From: Protonemura montana
Lineage: Eukaryota > Arthropoda > Insecta > Plecoptera > Nemouridae
Assembly (NCBI GenBank): GCA_947568835.1
Contig: OX387611.1
Span: 12,810,350-12,874,349 of the forward strand
Length of the DNA stretch: 64,000 bases
Direction of reading: 5' to 3'
Part shown: in pieces, positions 11,561 through 23,822 of the stretch
Layout of the letters: each line of letters starts with the position of its first letter
How positions within the stretch are numbered: the stretch's first letter is position 1
Translations under genes and position numbers: made by a program
Notes under the pieces: model-generated
Told to the model about the DNA's origin: nothing
What the model saw: only the letters and a program-made list of their open reading frames with translations
The model's database searches: none

Positions 11561-12885
11561 TGTTCCCGCTAGACGGTTGCTAGCAACAACTTTTTGAGGT
11601 TAAGTCCATGAGTATGTGCCTCGTAAGCTAACAACTGTGGGTCGATTCCACGAATGGGAACAAAGTTTCTAGAGGGTAGTTGTGTACGCTCTCAGTTGAT
11701 TGCATTCTCACCGATGTACATGTCGAATTAAAATGTCGGCTTACAATCAAAGTTACGGTTTGGAGCAGGGAGCTTTACGTCCATGCAGTTGCGTACCTGT
11801 AGTTTTGTTGTCGAATATATTTCATCGTACGACACTTGTCGCGGGGGAAGCCTGGGGGCTCAGGTTCCTCGAGGTCTTCACCGTCACTTTCTTCAATCGT
11901 GAATGACAACCGCCGACTGCAGACAAAACCAGAAACACGTTAGTCACGATCGACAGTGGCTTGCAACGACACTGGGACGGGTAGACGCGAAATTTAAACG
12001 AGCAAAGCACAACGGACGGACTCGTTTAGTGCAAGGTAAGTTGCGGTGGTGCAGTCGAGGGTGTACGCGGGTATTAGCCGTATACCCAAAAAACTTTTAG
12101 ACACCGAGCGTATACCCAAAAAAATTACAGGGTATACGCCCAGTTAATACACTTTGCAAAACTTTAAAATGCGTTATGCAACGACAATTCTTAATCTCCC
12201 TACATCCTACATTATAAAAACTTGAAAAGCAAAGTTTATTCTGAAAAGTGGGTAGTCCGTGTATAGTAGAGGTTCGTATGATCTGGATGGGTATGCAATG
12301 TTTTTTCCAAGCAGTCAACGTACTCATTCAACCCACCCCAGGAAAGCGCAATTGCAGCGACCCCAACACCAAGTAGTAGTTTTAGTGTTGATAGGAATGG
12401 ACTATCTATGAACTATAACTAGTGAATAGACTAGAAGTACCTAGCCAGTACCTAACCTAGTGATGACCACGGCATTTGGAACTCAAGGCCTGATAACCCA
12501 GCGTATACCCAAAACAAAATAATGTAGGACTACACCACTGGTAAGTTGGAAGAATCGATTCCTGCAGCGGATTTATTGTGGAAAATGCCGATCAAATCTT
12601 GGCTTACCATCGGTCAGTCGAGCATCATGTCGATCTTCATTCTTCGTTTCGGTCTCGAGCGACAAGTGTTACAGGCGCAGATTCTGTAGCCTCGTGCGGT
12701 CAGCTGGAAATCAAAGGACAAAAATAAAACAAACGTTGCTGGCTGACAAATTTCACCGGGAAGAGATGCACAGAGTTTCAAAATATTCCCGAAGCAAACA
12801 ACGGTTATTATGTAAATCTAGTCAAGAGTGCTTCATCGGTCTCGACTCAACTTGTTAAATAATTTGTAATGTTTATTTGTTGGCT
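11561..12885. other. No gene recognised; short GTATACCC motif repeats
   Basis: GTATACCCAAAA occurs at about 12087, 12111 and 12505, with an inverted GGGTATACG at about 12131. I found no supported gene or RNA. Confidence 0.45.
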
Positions 12886-13315
12886 CACCTTTGTTGCCAC
12901 GGCGACTGGCTAGGTACTGGGAGTCGAACCAGAACCCTCTTCTAAACTCCGTTCCATCTTTGTTGCCACGGCGACTGGCCAGGTACTGGGAGTCGAACCA
13001 GAACCCTCTTCTTAACTGCGTTCCATCTTTGTTGCCACGGCGACTGGCCAGGTACTGGGAGTCGAACCAGAACCCTCTTCTAAACTCCGTTCCATCTTTG
13101 TTGCCACGGCGACTGGCCAGGTACTGGGAGTCGAACCAGAACCCTCTTCTTAACTCCGTTCCATCTTTGTTGCCACGGCGACTGGCCAGGTACTGGGAGT
13201 CGAACCAGAACCCTCTTCTAAACTGCGTTCCATCTTTGTTGCCACGGCGACTGGCCAGGTACTGGGAGTCAAACCAGAACCCTCTTCTAAACTGCGTTCC
13301 ATCTTTGTTGCCGAG
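12886..13315 (-). repeat. 69-bp tandem array with a tRNA B-box-like sequence (6 units)
   Basis: The period is exactly 69 bp (12961 to 13030). On the minus strand each unit contains CTGGTTCGACTCCCAG. This holds GGTTCGACTCC, a full match to the Pol III B-box consensus, flanked by bases that pair as a short T-arm (CTGG/CCAG). One unit has TTTGA in place of TTCGA. As 69 is 23 codons, frames stay open on both strands (220 codons minus, 142 plus) with a 23-residue repeat. The open frame on both strands argues for a by-product of repetition. No A box is seen in the unit. Confidence 0.75.
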
Positions 13316-13769
13316 ATGATGATCAAGTTGGTAGCCATGGAGCTGATGCAACAATTGGCCAGTCGAGTTGGTAGCAGTGTTCACGGAGACACTTGACGTT
13401 CGCAACAATGAAATCAAAAAAGTTTTTGTTATTGCCTGGCATTTGATTATCAGGCGCTGAAAGGTAAAGGCTCCGTCATTAGGTTCCTGCGACATGGACA
13501 GTTACACAGTTGAACACAAGTTAGTGAAACAGAACGCAATTGTAAAAATAACATCAAACGCAATTAGTACAGTCAGGTACAAAATCAAAAACATAGTCGC
13601 AAAAATTGACACAAACATTAACACAAACATTGACACAAACAGGAACATTTAAAGCCACAACATTTGTTGCAATCTCACACTTGACAACCACAACAGTTCC
13701 TGATTCCAAACTCTCGTTCCCACCACGATTCCTCCAGTTCAGATCGTGCCAGCTATACGGGCTGCCAGC

Positions 13770-14218
13770 ATAAACGCAGTAAAAACGCAGTAAAAACGCA
13801 TCAAAAACGCAGAATAAACGCATCAAAAACGCAGAATAAACGCAGTAAAAACGCATCAAAAACGCATCAAAAACGCAGAATAAACGCAGTAAAAACGCAT
13901 CAAAAACGCAGAATAGACGCAGAATAAACGCAGAATAAACGCAGAATAAACGCAGAATAAACGCAGAATAAACGCAGTAAAAACGCAGAATAAACGCAGA
14001 ATAAACGCAGAATAAACGCAGAATAAACGCAGTAAAAACGCAGAATAAACGCAGAATAAACGCAGAATAAACGCAGAATAAACGCAGTAAAAACGCAGAA
14101 TAAACGCAGAGTAAACGCAGAATAAACGCAGTAAAAACGCATCAAAAACGCAGAATAAACGCAGAATAAACGCAGAATAAACGCAGAATAAACGCAGAAT
14201 AAACGCAGTAAAAACGCA
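13770..14218. repeat. 11-bp minisatellite with three unit types (about 41 units)
   Basis: Units are ACGCAGAATAA, ACGCAGTAAAA and ACGCATCAAAA, kept in an 11-bp register. The types are interspersed non-randomly: runs of the first are broken by single copies of the others, giving higher-order blocks. The minus-strand open frames of 101-155 codons (repeats of FILRLFCVYSA) are artefacts of the array. Confidence 0.9.
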
Positions 14219-14740
14219 AGACTTATCACGGTACCGAAGCGAAATCGTAATGAACGCTGAGGAAAGAGGTCGTAGGATTAGCGCTTCGAGTGGAGTGTGC
14301 ATCATGCGGTGCCCACATGCCATGCAGAAGATGAAGACTCGTCGGCTCGTGGACCCGTTGGCTCGTGGATGACTGCTACCTGTAGATACCTGTTGCCTAA
14401 CTGGTTGTGTGTTTGTTTGTGTGAGGCCTTGTAGCGCTAACCCAAGACCACTTAGCTGATGTTGAACGCAAACATCCCGGCCGACCGAGGTAACAGATTA
14501 CGCGCCCGTGTCCCGATTCCGATGACGACGAGAACCGCGGGCGAGTCTCGGCGTCGAAGTCTCGGCGTCGGAGTAGACTCAATCTCGGCGGGGCCTGCAA
14601 CGAACAGAGATGCACTCGAATCAATAACTAGCTTCAGTTTTAATTTGATTGTGGAATTCAAAATTGATGCAATTGCTCGCAATTGGTCCCCGGGGTAGTT
14701 TATTGTTAGGAACATAATTAACCCAACATAAGTAAGTGGC

Positions 14741-14812
14741 TAGTCGGGGTCTCGAACCCGGTCCGTCCAGTCATGGTGTTGCTCAAACATCCAACTGAGC
14801 TAATAGGACAAG
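14741..14812 (-). pseudogene. tRNA-like head of a SINE, copy A
   Basis: On the minus strand the sequence has an exact A box (TAGCTCAGTTGG), a D-stem pair (GCTC/GAGC) and a near-perfect B box (GGGTTCGAGACCCC). Total length is about 72 nt. The acceptor ends do not pair well, so it is a SINE head or pseudogene. The sequence upstream on that strand (to about 14945) is shared with copy C near 15826-15945. Confidence 0.65.
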
Positions 14813-14929
14813 AGCTTTTCAAGACGATTTTAATGCGTTGAATACAAATGACGGGTGAATGACCAAGAGGCCGTGCATGGTCACAGTCACTCTGATTCTA
14901 TCCACATCCATTCAAGCTCGGTGACTCAA

Positions 14930-15130
14930 TGCTTGCAATGGGCAAAGTATTTTTTTTATGAAGAACACTAATAACCTCTAAAAAATGGATGATCCAACGG
15001 GGACTGGAATCTCGATCTCCACCTGTCACGGGTGTTGCTCTAACCAATTGAGCTACTTGGACAGAAGACTTACTTTGGAGAGGATTTGAGTGAATTTAAT
15101 GAGAACGACGAATCTTCAAGGACCAAGATC
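14930..15130 (-). mobile_element. tRNA-headed SINE, copy B
   Basis: The minus-strand tRNA-like part (15063 to 14991) reads GTCCAAGTAGCTCAATTGG, TTAGAGCAACACC, GTGACAGGTGGAGATC and a degraded B box. It continues into CATCC-ATTTTTTAGAGG, GTTATTAGTGTTC and CATTGCAAGC. The same 3' body follows the last unit of the array at 50527-51550. The body plus head define a SINE family, which is inference from four copies. Confidence 0.65.
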
Positions 15131-15704
15131 ACCAATTTCTGAGAGGTTTTTTGTGTTTCTAATAATAAAACATGTCATCGTTAAATGTTGTTCGGCAATA
15201 TGAAAGGAGAAAACACAATTTAAATTTTGTCAAATTCAGTGGTCGATTGGGGCAGCCCCAGGAATTGAAATGTGACTAAATCATGACAAAAAAGCACGCT
15301 GGGTCTCGGACTACCTCAACGATACAAACAAGGAGGAGACTGGCAAAGTACTGGAGAGCAAGGCAACAGGTGATGAAGGATGATGGAATCTCAATTCATG
15401 GAACGAGAGTTCTCAATTGAAAAAAACCTTTCCAAAAATCGGGTCCAAGTCTTGGCTTTTAGGTGCTATGTTTCCTTACGATGGTAAAAGATACAAGGTC
15501 GTGTGTTCAATTGAAATAAGAAATCAAATCTGTTGAAACAGATAGTAAGCCCGGGATGATGCTTAAGGTTTGGCATTACGTGACGAATTGTTGTTCTTTA
15601 AAACAAAGCATCCGAACAAACTGAACGTTTGCACTCTCAAAAACAAGTTACTTGAGGAAAAACTTCACGGCAAGAGAGGGTCTTTATGAAGCAAAAAAAC
15701 GCTT

Positions 15705-15750
15705 TTTTATTATTATGAACACTATAACAGTCTCAAAATTGATGCAAGTT
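15705..15750 (-). repeat. Solo 3' body of the tRNA-headed SINE
   Basis: The minus strand reads TTGCATCAATTTTGAGACTG, then TTATAGTGTTCATAATAATA, closely matching the sequence downstream of the array at 51570-51610 but without a tRNA-like head. Confidence 0.6.
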
Positions 15751-15825
15751 AAATAATATTTTAACTAAATAAAACGCGTCCAACGTCAAATAGGAGTTAC
15801 TCGAGATTGAATGGTTGTGACGTGA

Positions 15826-15989
15826 TATAGCGTCACTGGAATCAGAGTGACTGCGAGTATTCACAGCCTCTTGGTTCTACTCCTTGGAGAACTGTCATTC
15901 TCATCAAATACACTAAAATCGTCTCAAAAAGCCAGTGTCCAAGTAGCGCAATTGGTTAGAGCAACACCCGCGACAGGTGGAGATCGGAT
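15826..15989 (+). mobile_element. tRNA-headed SINE, copy C (truncated before the B box)
   Basis: GTCCAAGTAGCGCAATTGG begins at 15947 and runs through CGACAGGTGGAGATCGG, then stops at 15989 before the T arm. The 100 bases before it (ATCAGAGTGACTG, CCTCTTGGT, AAATCGTCTC) are shared with the flank of copy A, so the conserved body extends upstream of the tRNA-like part. Confidence 0.6.
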
Positions 15990-18384
15990 TGACTAAACGA
16001 TTGTCTAAAGGTCTAATCTTTTGAAGAAAGAAACGCAGGTAACCAGAAATTAAATAAACTAGGCAACACGCGAGGGTTATAAAACCAATGTTTGTAGCAG
16101 GTTTTGTGAAATGAAGAGGAATGACAAAGCATTGAAAGACTCACCCAAACAATGAAGCGACGACTCCATCTTGTCTTTCATGGGCGGTCAATGTTCGTCC
16201 ATGTTGCTGCTCTCGTGTTGAAGGCGTCCCATGTCTGAAAAACAGACGCCATTATTAGACAATTAAACACATTCTAACCACGACTCCTCGTTGCCTGCAA
16301 CAAGTGCAATTGTACGCCATTCGTTCAGCAAAGCTACAACAGCGTTTTGAAGTTAATTGCAAAAATAATGTCAAAATGAAGTGGATATTGAAATAAACGA
16401 TAGCAGTAAATCTAATAATGATTGTAATAGCGCCTCTGATATTGCGTCCCCGTATTTTCTCTGCTGTTATAAATTGAAGCCAAATAGATTATTTATAATT
16501 AAAAAGGCTGGGTTAAATGACCTCGGGTAAATTTTAATGCATACTAATAACATAAATGTGGCGACCGAGAGTCGAGCTGCGACGATTGAATTATTTAGTT
16601 GAATTGTAAAAAACGTAAAATGTCAACTTACCGAAATAATTTGAGAGACATTTCGAGTCAACAGCAAGCAAGTTGATCTTCCACAGAGTTGTCTTGGCCA
16701 AGAGACGAGAAGACAGCACAACGTTCTCGTCGGAGAGTTCAGAAGCGAATGCCCGAGCTCCGCTAAAAACAGCCAGTAAACGGTTGGGGCGTGTTGGCGG
16801 GAAGTGAACTACCTGCTAATTGAACGATGCCACCTGGCTGCATGCAGTGGTACTTAGCCGAACTGCTCGGAAAATATGAAAACATTCAAGAGAAAACATA
16901 TTCCTCGGCGCAAATTTTCCTTGCACTTACGAAACAAATTGATTTACCGTACAATTTCACAAAATAATTATAGTTTGGTAAATATATGTGTACCCTAGCT
17001 ACTTCCCCAGTTGCATGCATAGATGGATAGCTCGCTAGGTACATAAATGATGGCGTTTTAATAGCAGTGTTTTATGCGGTTGATCTTTATAATTACAAGA
17101 GCATAGCGCTAGATTTTATTAGAATCGTAGTGTGCAATGTCATTGTCAACGGTCTTTAAAATTATTATTTAAGAAAAAAATATGAAAATTAGGAATTCCT
17201 TTTTCTCAAAATACTTTTGGTAGCTCTGAAAAAGGCTCGAAGCCTAAGATAAGTGAATATTTGATGAGTTTTCTTGCTCACTTTCCTATTCTAGTGGATT
17301 TATTTGATCGTGTAGCATTTTGTTAGTTTGGATAAAACTTTGATATCGACGGCCTACATAATTGGTGGATATATACATAGACAATAGGTCTAACTAAACG
17401 AGGCAGTTATTTTCTATAAATAGCTGAACAACGGTCAATGCGTACCTCAACTATTACCTAATCACATACCTGTCCTTTGTGTGGTAAAAATTCGCTGAGA
17501 AATATGTGACCCTCTCCGCAGAGAGGTATGCCAATATGTCAAAAGTGATTGAAAACGGTCAAAGTTATTTAAAGCTTAATTCGTGATTAGATCGTGAATC
17601 AGCAGTGTACAGGATTTTAGCTCGTCGAAAGATAAAACCAAGAAAGCCAAACAAAATGTGAAAACTGTGTAATTTCATGTAACAAGGGTTATTACCACAT
17701 ACATCGGTAAGTGGTCTGTCTTTTCCGCGACATTCACTTGGAAATCGACACCCCAAATAGAGATTGTGAAAATTGATTGGAAACAACTGGAAATGGTTGT
17801 AAAATTAACATTATTTGTAAGCTTTATCCAACGTGACGTTCATACGGCGGTTTGTTGGAGTTACAAAAGAGAGTTTTTGCTCAAACTATCTGTCGAGAAA
17901 ACATTTAGAAACATTCAAACGAGATCACACAAATAAATGACAGTAAAATCGTACTTACAATCATTTAAATGAGAAGGCACATAATTAGTTTCAGACCAAT
18001 CTTTCACACCTTGTCCTGGCCGTATCAATGCAGTTCGAATTCTAGTTCTGAATTATAATTTCTGTTGTTACGGTTACGTAAACCTTCTCACTAAGCATTC
18101 ATTGATAACTTGTAAAATTATTTAAGTGAATAAACAACCGAAGTCTGATAAATAAATGTGAAATCATTTTCGTTTGCAATAGGTCGATGACATTTCCTCT
18201 ACAAACGTAAAGGTTAATATTTCAAAACAGCTGTTCTGGCGCAAGGAACGGTAGAATCGTAGAATCAAACGGGCAATGACAACGCCGTGTCGTAACGCAA
18301 TTCTGTGTGCTTGTATGTAGTGTGGGTTGCATACATACAGGCGATAGCAGTGGATAACCCAAGAAATCGTATTGGTGTTGGGTT
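15990..18384. other. No gene recognised
   Basis: A 2.4-kb A/T-rich stretch. I see no convincing exon, RNA gene, tandem array or transposon domain. Small open frames such as 17565-17786 (minus) lack motifs. Confidence 0.4.
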
Positions 18385-18540
18385 AACACGCCGTTTAACC
18401 ACTTCAGAAAATCCGGCCCACATTTTCCTTTTGCCTGAAGGTACCTCTGTATGTTCTTATCATTTTACAAGATTTTTTGAGCCTGGTCGGGTTTTCGTTT
18501 GGTAGTTAGAGCCGGTTTAGTAACTCAAGGTAACAAGAAA
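18385..18540 (+). repeat. Dispersed repeat, copy 2
   Basis: This matches the reverse complement of 8820-8970. A 66-codon open frame crossing it (18305-18505) is therefore not a gene. Confidence 0.75.
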
Positions 18541-18869
18541 TTGTGTCTTTGTTGGGTGTTGGATGATACCTCGGCGATCAAATTCAAGTAATCTTCATAA
18601 TTTTATTCTGGCCAATGACAGCTAGCTAGGGACTAAGGGATTTTTTATCTTATCACTCTATATAGTAAATTGTTAGTTTGTAATTAGGATTATTTTCATA
18701 TTACCTTTCATGTACCTATCAGAGATGTCGTGCATTGAGAGTAAATTGTTATTTCTTAAGAGTGTTTTATATTAGGCAAACTTTGTACCCCGCACCCTAC
18801 CCCTTCGTAGGACGACATTGCGTGCGTCGGCATACACTTGCGAGCATCGAGACGTTTAGAGGTATTTAC

Positions 18870-19694
18870 AGGGTCTCACCTTACAAGGAAAATCCAGTGA
18901 AATGAAGCAAGTATAGACAAATCTTCATGAATGAGTTCAACCTAGCATTTCATCATCCAAAGAAAGATTGATGTGACAGTTGTGAGGCTTTTAAAATGAT
19001 CCTACAGCCAAGCACTGCAGAGCTAGAACTCCACGATGCTCATTTAAAGAGGAAGACTTTGGGAAAAGCTGAGCGAGATACTGATCGGGAGCGGTACAAA
19101 AGAAATTCCCCTGACGTAGAGACTATGGTGATTTGTTACGATATGGAGAGGGTTATTTCTTTGCCTAAATCCGAAATATCAAGCTTTTTCTACCTACGAA
19201 AGTTGAATTGCTATAATTTGACAGCCCATTGCAGCCTAGATGGCGTAACGTTCTGTGCATTGTGGAACGAGGGAATATCCGGACGTGCAGGTAACCACAT
19301 TGCAAGCGCTATGGTTAAAATACTATATGCCGTCCAACAGCGATATCCCCAGCTCAAGAAAGTAATACTTTGGTCAGATTCGTGCGTCCCACAGAATAAA
19401 AACTCTATCACTGCAATCACAACCTTTCTCGCTGACGATCAAGTTACCATTCAAAGTATAGAGCAGAAATATTCTGAGCCGGGCCACGGTAATTTACAAG
19501 AAGTGGATGCAATCCACAGTAAAATTGACAGAGGGTTAAAATCTGTAGAAATTTTCAGTCCGGTGTCTCTACTACGTAGGTTGCTTAAGTTAAACACAGC
19601 CCGAGCCCATCTAGAAATTTTGCAGATGAAAAACGTAGACTTTCTAAATTTTCAAGATTCTTCCGAGGGACTAAATTTAAAACAAAATATTTAA
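18870..19694 (+). pseudogene. DUF7869-like gene, probably transposon-derived, with in-frame stops
   Basis: The open part (18996-19694, 232 codons) contains LWNEGISGRAGNHIASAM, VILWSDSCVPQNKN and SEPGHGNLQEVDAIHSKID. These fit the DUF7869-type proteins that are common and multi-copy in invertebrate genomes; I recognise the family from memory and cannot run a search. Family-like sequence continues upstream in the same frame: SKYRQIFMNEFNLAFHHPKKD, then CDSCEAFK. It is broken by TGA between KKD and CDSC and by a second TGA before SKYRQ. Asp/Glu-bearing motifs suggest a transposase-like nuclease fold, which is inference. No introns or terminal repeats are recognised. Most likely a decayed copy; both stops are TGA. 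Confidence 0.6.
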
Positions 19695-20084
19695 TGAAAA
19701 ACAATAAATGTTAATCAACCAAAGTTATAATTAACATATTTTGAATTAATTTTAACTTTTATCGGGTTTTGGCAGGAAACCAAGCTTGCAAACTGCGTTT
19801 TGGCAGCCATTGCTAGAATCCGCTAGTGTACGGTAGGTATTTAGCAGAAGCCATTAGAACTTTCAGTTTTGCATTTAAGTTCTTATTTTTAAATGGAATT
19901 AATTTCACGTAAACAAACTGTTCAATTTACAAAGAATTTAAGTGCATGATGCATTGTTTGGTCATAATTTACTGGTTAATTTTCAAACTCCCCGGTGAAG
20001 ACTGGCTTTATTTTGCATTCTAAAGTTGGCAATGTGTAGTCAGAGTCCACCAGGTTGTGGCAAGGTAAGGCTAACACAACTGTA

Positions 20085-20400
20085 GCGTTTTCAGCTAGTA
20101 GCATGTTCAGCTGATAGTAAAATCAAGTGATGGCGTGTGTAAGTGGCAACTTGTGCGACTGGTCGGAGATTCAAGAACTCAACTGACAGCAAGTGCAGCT
20201 GGTAGCAAGTTCAACCGACCGCACGTTCAGCTGACAAGGAACTTAACTGATCGCATGAGCAACTGATCGGAGGTAAAATGTCAACTGGTCGCTTGTTCAG
20301 CCGACAGCATGTGCAACTGACAGGGCGTGCAGCCGATGACGTTTTCAGCTGGTAGCATGTTCAACTGATAGTAAATTTAAGTGGTGGCGTGTGCAAGTAA
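20085..20400. repeat. Degenerate tandem repeat around CAGCTGATAGCA
   Basis: Many imperfect units such as TTCAGCTGATAG, GCAACTGATCG and GTTCAACTGATAG recur every 14-30 bp. No fixed period can be assigned by eye. Confidence 0.6.
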
Positions 20401-20642
20401 TATATATTTTCGAACAATAGACACATTATCAATGTGCAATGAGCAAACTAATAAAATGTATTTTAAGAAAGAGGAAGAATCTACTCGAGCCAGTTACGAC
20501 CACAGACATCTATCTTGAAAAGCCAGCTTCTTTATTAGAGGGCAGCTCTCACGTCATAGCCTAAACGTTGCGGGATGTTTTTATTGCAGTCTTATTGTAA
20601 TAAGTGTCTGTTCTTTACTTTTTTTATGCTCATTGTATTCAT

Positions 20643-20720
20643 ACAGAATACTCGTAAACATTACGAGTATTCTGTAAAAATAAATGAAAAATAAAAATAT
20701 TGAATTGAATTGAATTGAAT
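20643..20720 (+). mobile_element. 3' terminus of a non-LTR retrotransposon (hairpin plus pentamer tail)
   Basis: A perfect 15-bp stem, ACAGAATACTCGTAA (20643-20657) and TTACGAGTATTCTGT (20661-20675), has a 3-base loop. It is followed by an AATAAA-like signal region and a tail of about four TTGAA units ending near 20720. A terminal hairpin with a short simple-repeat tail is typical of L2/CR1-type LINE 3' ends. No coding part is attached. Confidence 0.6.
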
Positions 20721-20763
20721 AGTACTGCATTGATCCTCGAATGCGAAACTGACGTCTTCAGCC

Positions 20764-20988
20764 GAGATTCAGGCGAGCCTTGCGGCGTGGGCCGAGAACC
20801 GAACCGATCTCACCGCCTGCCTGAGTGTTTAACTCGAGGAACTCATGATTGATCTGACAAAGAGACACGTGCTAGGCGTGCCCATGGCTCACTTCCACGT
20901 GATCGAGTGCCAAAAACGAGGATCTTTCCCGCACGCCCACATTCTGGTCATCGGCAATCCCGAATCCACGACCGACAGCCACGGTTCG
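20764..20988 (+). pseudogene. Helitron Rep (HUH endonuclease) fragment
   Basis: The frame reads EIQASLAAWAENRTDL, an in-frame TAA, then LEELMIDLTKRHVLG, AHFHVIECQKRG and FPHAHILVIGNP. Position, order and the PHAHI histidine pair match the Helitron-like N-terminal/Rep region, which nicks single-stranded DNA in rolling-circle transposition. The sequence is cut short just after HAHI; the catalytic tyrosine region is not seen nearby. Together with the internal stop this makes it a dead fragment. A Helitron helicase remnant on the same strand lies 14 kb downstream (35191-35893) and may or may not be from the same insertion. Confidence 0.75.
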
Positions 20989-23548
20989 GTAAGTGGTGCT
21001 GTCCAAGAATTCGTCTCATTGATACAATTTTTGCTCCCTCCACGAAATATGCAGTTAGTCGCCACCCGGAGGCTGGCCGTAGCTTGTATGGTAACAATGT
21101 TAATTTGACCATTTTTAGGTTTATTTTCCTGACTAGTGGCTGAACCATATAAGCTGAAATAAATTAGGAACATTCCTGGGACTATTCTCTTTAAATCGAC
21201 ACGAGATTTTTTCAAAATATTTATTTTTATTGTTTTACTTCAATTTTACTCCAAAAATATTTGGCTTAAAAAAATCACACAAACCAAAAAAAAAAGAAAA
21301 ACCCAAAAAGTCCATGTTAAAACTCAAGTCTACTATCAATGAACAAGCTGTAAAATTGTCAAACTGATCCATAGAGTAAGTCCCGAGATAAATGTTTCAA
21401 AAATGTAAAAACGTCGAACTGAGATAACGCGATATTACGCGATGGGTATTAAGCAGAAAACAGTCACACACGGAAAAACCAAATAATTTTTTGTGGACAC
21501 AATAATCAATATATTCGATCCGTGGTTAGTTAATAACAATCTTAAGATATTAAAGTAATTTATAAATAAATTTAAAAAAACAAAAAATGTTCTAATTCTA
21601 GCCTCCGGGTGGCCTTAAAACGCAATCATCACATCTTTTCACCTCATCGTGATCGAGAATCGTAATTCTTGTAGGGGAAACAAATACCCTTTATTCCAGG
21701 AGCCCAGTTTCAGAGAAGAACGCTCAAGTCTATTTCCACATGACGCTATCGTAATTTGAATGGCTGTCATCATCTTCATTGGAGAGGGTTGAACCGGTCA
21801 GTCTTTACCCGCCAGGTTCCCGGCGAGGACGCAGACCAAGACTAGTTAAAATTGAGCTCGGCTCAGAACCAACTGGAGAGCCAGTGAATATGTCACAAGG
21901 TAATATCAGCTTTTCGAAGAGAAACTGTTCCATCACGGCCTGCTGACAACAAAACAATTTCATCGTTTTCGATTCGACGACCGACGGAGCACCTTTGAAG
22001 CGCAACATCCAACAAAAAGTCTTCACCTTTCTGAAAGCCAAACACTTTTTTGACAGCGAAAAATCAGGTGTACCACTAGTCCCAATATTTGTAGACGAAA
22101 CTTGGATTTTCTTGGACGGTGCTTAAATAAAGAGACGGGCAGAATCCGTCCCTAAGGCAATTCTGACGTGATTGCAATGCATGCGGATACCGAGTACGTT
22201 TACATTCATTATTGCAGCTTTTTCTATTAACATAACATTAAAAAATATACTGCTTTGGGCAAAAAAACAGTTAATTTTCACCAAGTTCGTGACTTTACAT
22301 CTAATGCCGGGCTTCGAGGAAATCGCATGGCAGGGCCAATGTTTGGTAATTATTAACAAACTTTGCTACCACGGCATGCAGTTGGGACAGGCAGCCCATA
22401 AGCCCCTGGAAGTAATGACATTTGTTTTTATTTTGGCATGTGGTCTGGATAAAAGAGATGACACTGAAGATAGAGAAGCATAACAATTCAAACGAAAATG
22501 TAAGGAAACAATTTAGTTTGCTGCAGATAAAATTGCCGTCTTGGCAGATGTAATTAATCGAGATTAAAAAGAATTCTGCCATCTCAACCGCCTCTGGTGA
22601 GACCAGGACAAGGAAACAACAAAAGCACTAACCACAGACAAGATTAATCGAACAAGAATCTGTTTCTCACATGCGATGCAAGGAATCCGTCACTCAACTG
22701 CTAAAACAGGACGAGACTAAAAGTCGAGACTTTTGTCCTTCAGTGGCTGAGTTCAACGACATGTCAACCTTAAAACATTTCATGAAGCTTGCATCAACAT
22801 GGCTCAGGCTCCCGGAGAGATGGTGGCTTATGCCAGCGAAGAACTACTGCATGCGTCACAAATGGCCGACCCGCCAGTGCTATAACTTGGACGGCATGGG
22901 GAGCATGAGGTTGGGATTAAAGGCAAAAGCAAGGGAGGCACTTCAAAAATACGGCTGAGATCCAATATTACCGTTATCAGTAATGCTAAGGGAGTGAAAA
23001 TTGTGTGTGATAACTCGATCAGCTCTCAGGTAAAGTATTGTAAAAAATGTGTTTGGCAGCACGGCAAGCTGGATACGCTCAGGGGAGGCTGCAAGAAAGA
23101 TTGGCCCAAGTACAGGTGACACTTGCGATGGAAGAGGTTTGTTGTTAACAAACACGTACGATGAAACGAGCGCCAACATGTCGAGAACTGTTGCGACTCG
23201 AGCGACGATAGTTCCAGCAGTTTCAGCGTCGAGAAAGACTCACCGGAAGATGAGATCAAGCCAAATGAATGTAACAGCGCCTCCTGGTATTTCAGCCATC
23301 TGTCAGATTTCCGGAAAGAGCATCGTGGAAAACGGTCGTAAACCAATCCTTTGCAACTATAATGTGATGCGTACACGACTAGGTCCTGTGAATGTCGACT
23401 CGGCTCATTTACCGAAAGTAAACCACAACGTAGCAACATTTAGAGAATATCAAATGTTACCCATAGAAGAATCCAGTAGTAATCCAGTTGATTTTAGTAT
23501 AGGCCGGTCTTCTAGACTCGAAATCTGCGACTCTAGTTAGACTATCCC
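20989..23548. other. No gene recognised
   Basis: No convincing exon or transposon motif. Open frames at 22172-22483, 22671-22958 and 23049-23540 (plus) and several on the minus strand have no recognisable domain and overlap on opposite strands. Confidence 0.4.
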
Positions 23549-23726
23549 TGTGATACGTTGGTAACCCTGGTCTAGGGAATAACAGATAGAGGGGGTTGGC
23601 AACAACCAGCATGGCTGGGCAGTCTTGAGTGAATAGTCATCGTATGTACGTGTGAGATATTATTAATAAATACAGTGAACTATAAACTTTGTATCGAATT
23701 AATTTAGAGTCCCTGAGAATAGTACA
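23549..23726 (+). repeat. Putative 5' LTR
   Basis: It starts TGTGATAC and ends AGTACA. An AATAAA at about 23664 could serve polyadenylation. The left border is inferred from the TG dinucleotide and the flank, because the 3' LTR copy is truncated on that side. Confidence 0.5.
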
Positions 23727-23741
23727 TGGTGTCAGAAGTGG
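23727..23741 (+). promoter_or_regulatory. Putative primer-binding site
   Basis: TGGTGTCAGAAGTGG follows the LTR's terminal CA directly. It starts with TGG, as expected for pairing to a tRNA CCA end. The tRNA identity was not determined. Confidence 0.55.
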
Positions 23742-23822
23742 TTGTCACTGAAACATTTTGAAGATCCCGAAGGATCACCGAAATAACGTCGGATAATAAA
23801 ATTCGATGGCGAACACACACAC

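Noticed and set aside
13770..14218. CRISPR-like regular array
   Set aside because: There are no unique spacers between repeats; units are contiguous, and the DNA is animal nuclear. The same applies to the 41-, 34-, 52-, 69- and 91-bp arrays.
13554..14323. Minus-strand open frames of 101-155 codons rich in FILRLFCVYSA
   Set aside because: A by-product of the 11-bp minisatellite; several frames are open at once.
18305..18505. 66-codon open frame as a small gene
   Set aside because: It lies across a dispersed repeat that recurs inverted at 8820-8970.
22172..23540. Several plus- and minus-strand frames of 78-163 codons
   Set aside because: They overlap on opposite strands, share no phase-compatible splice sites and show no motif.
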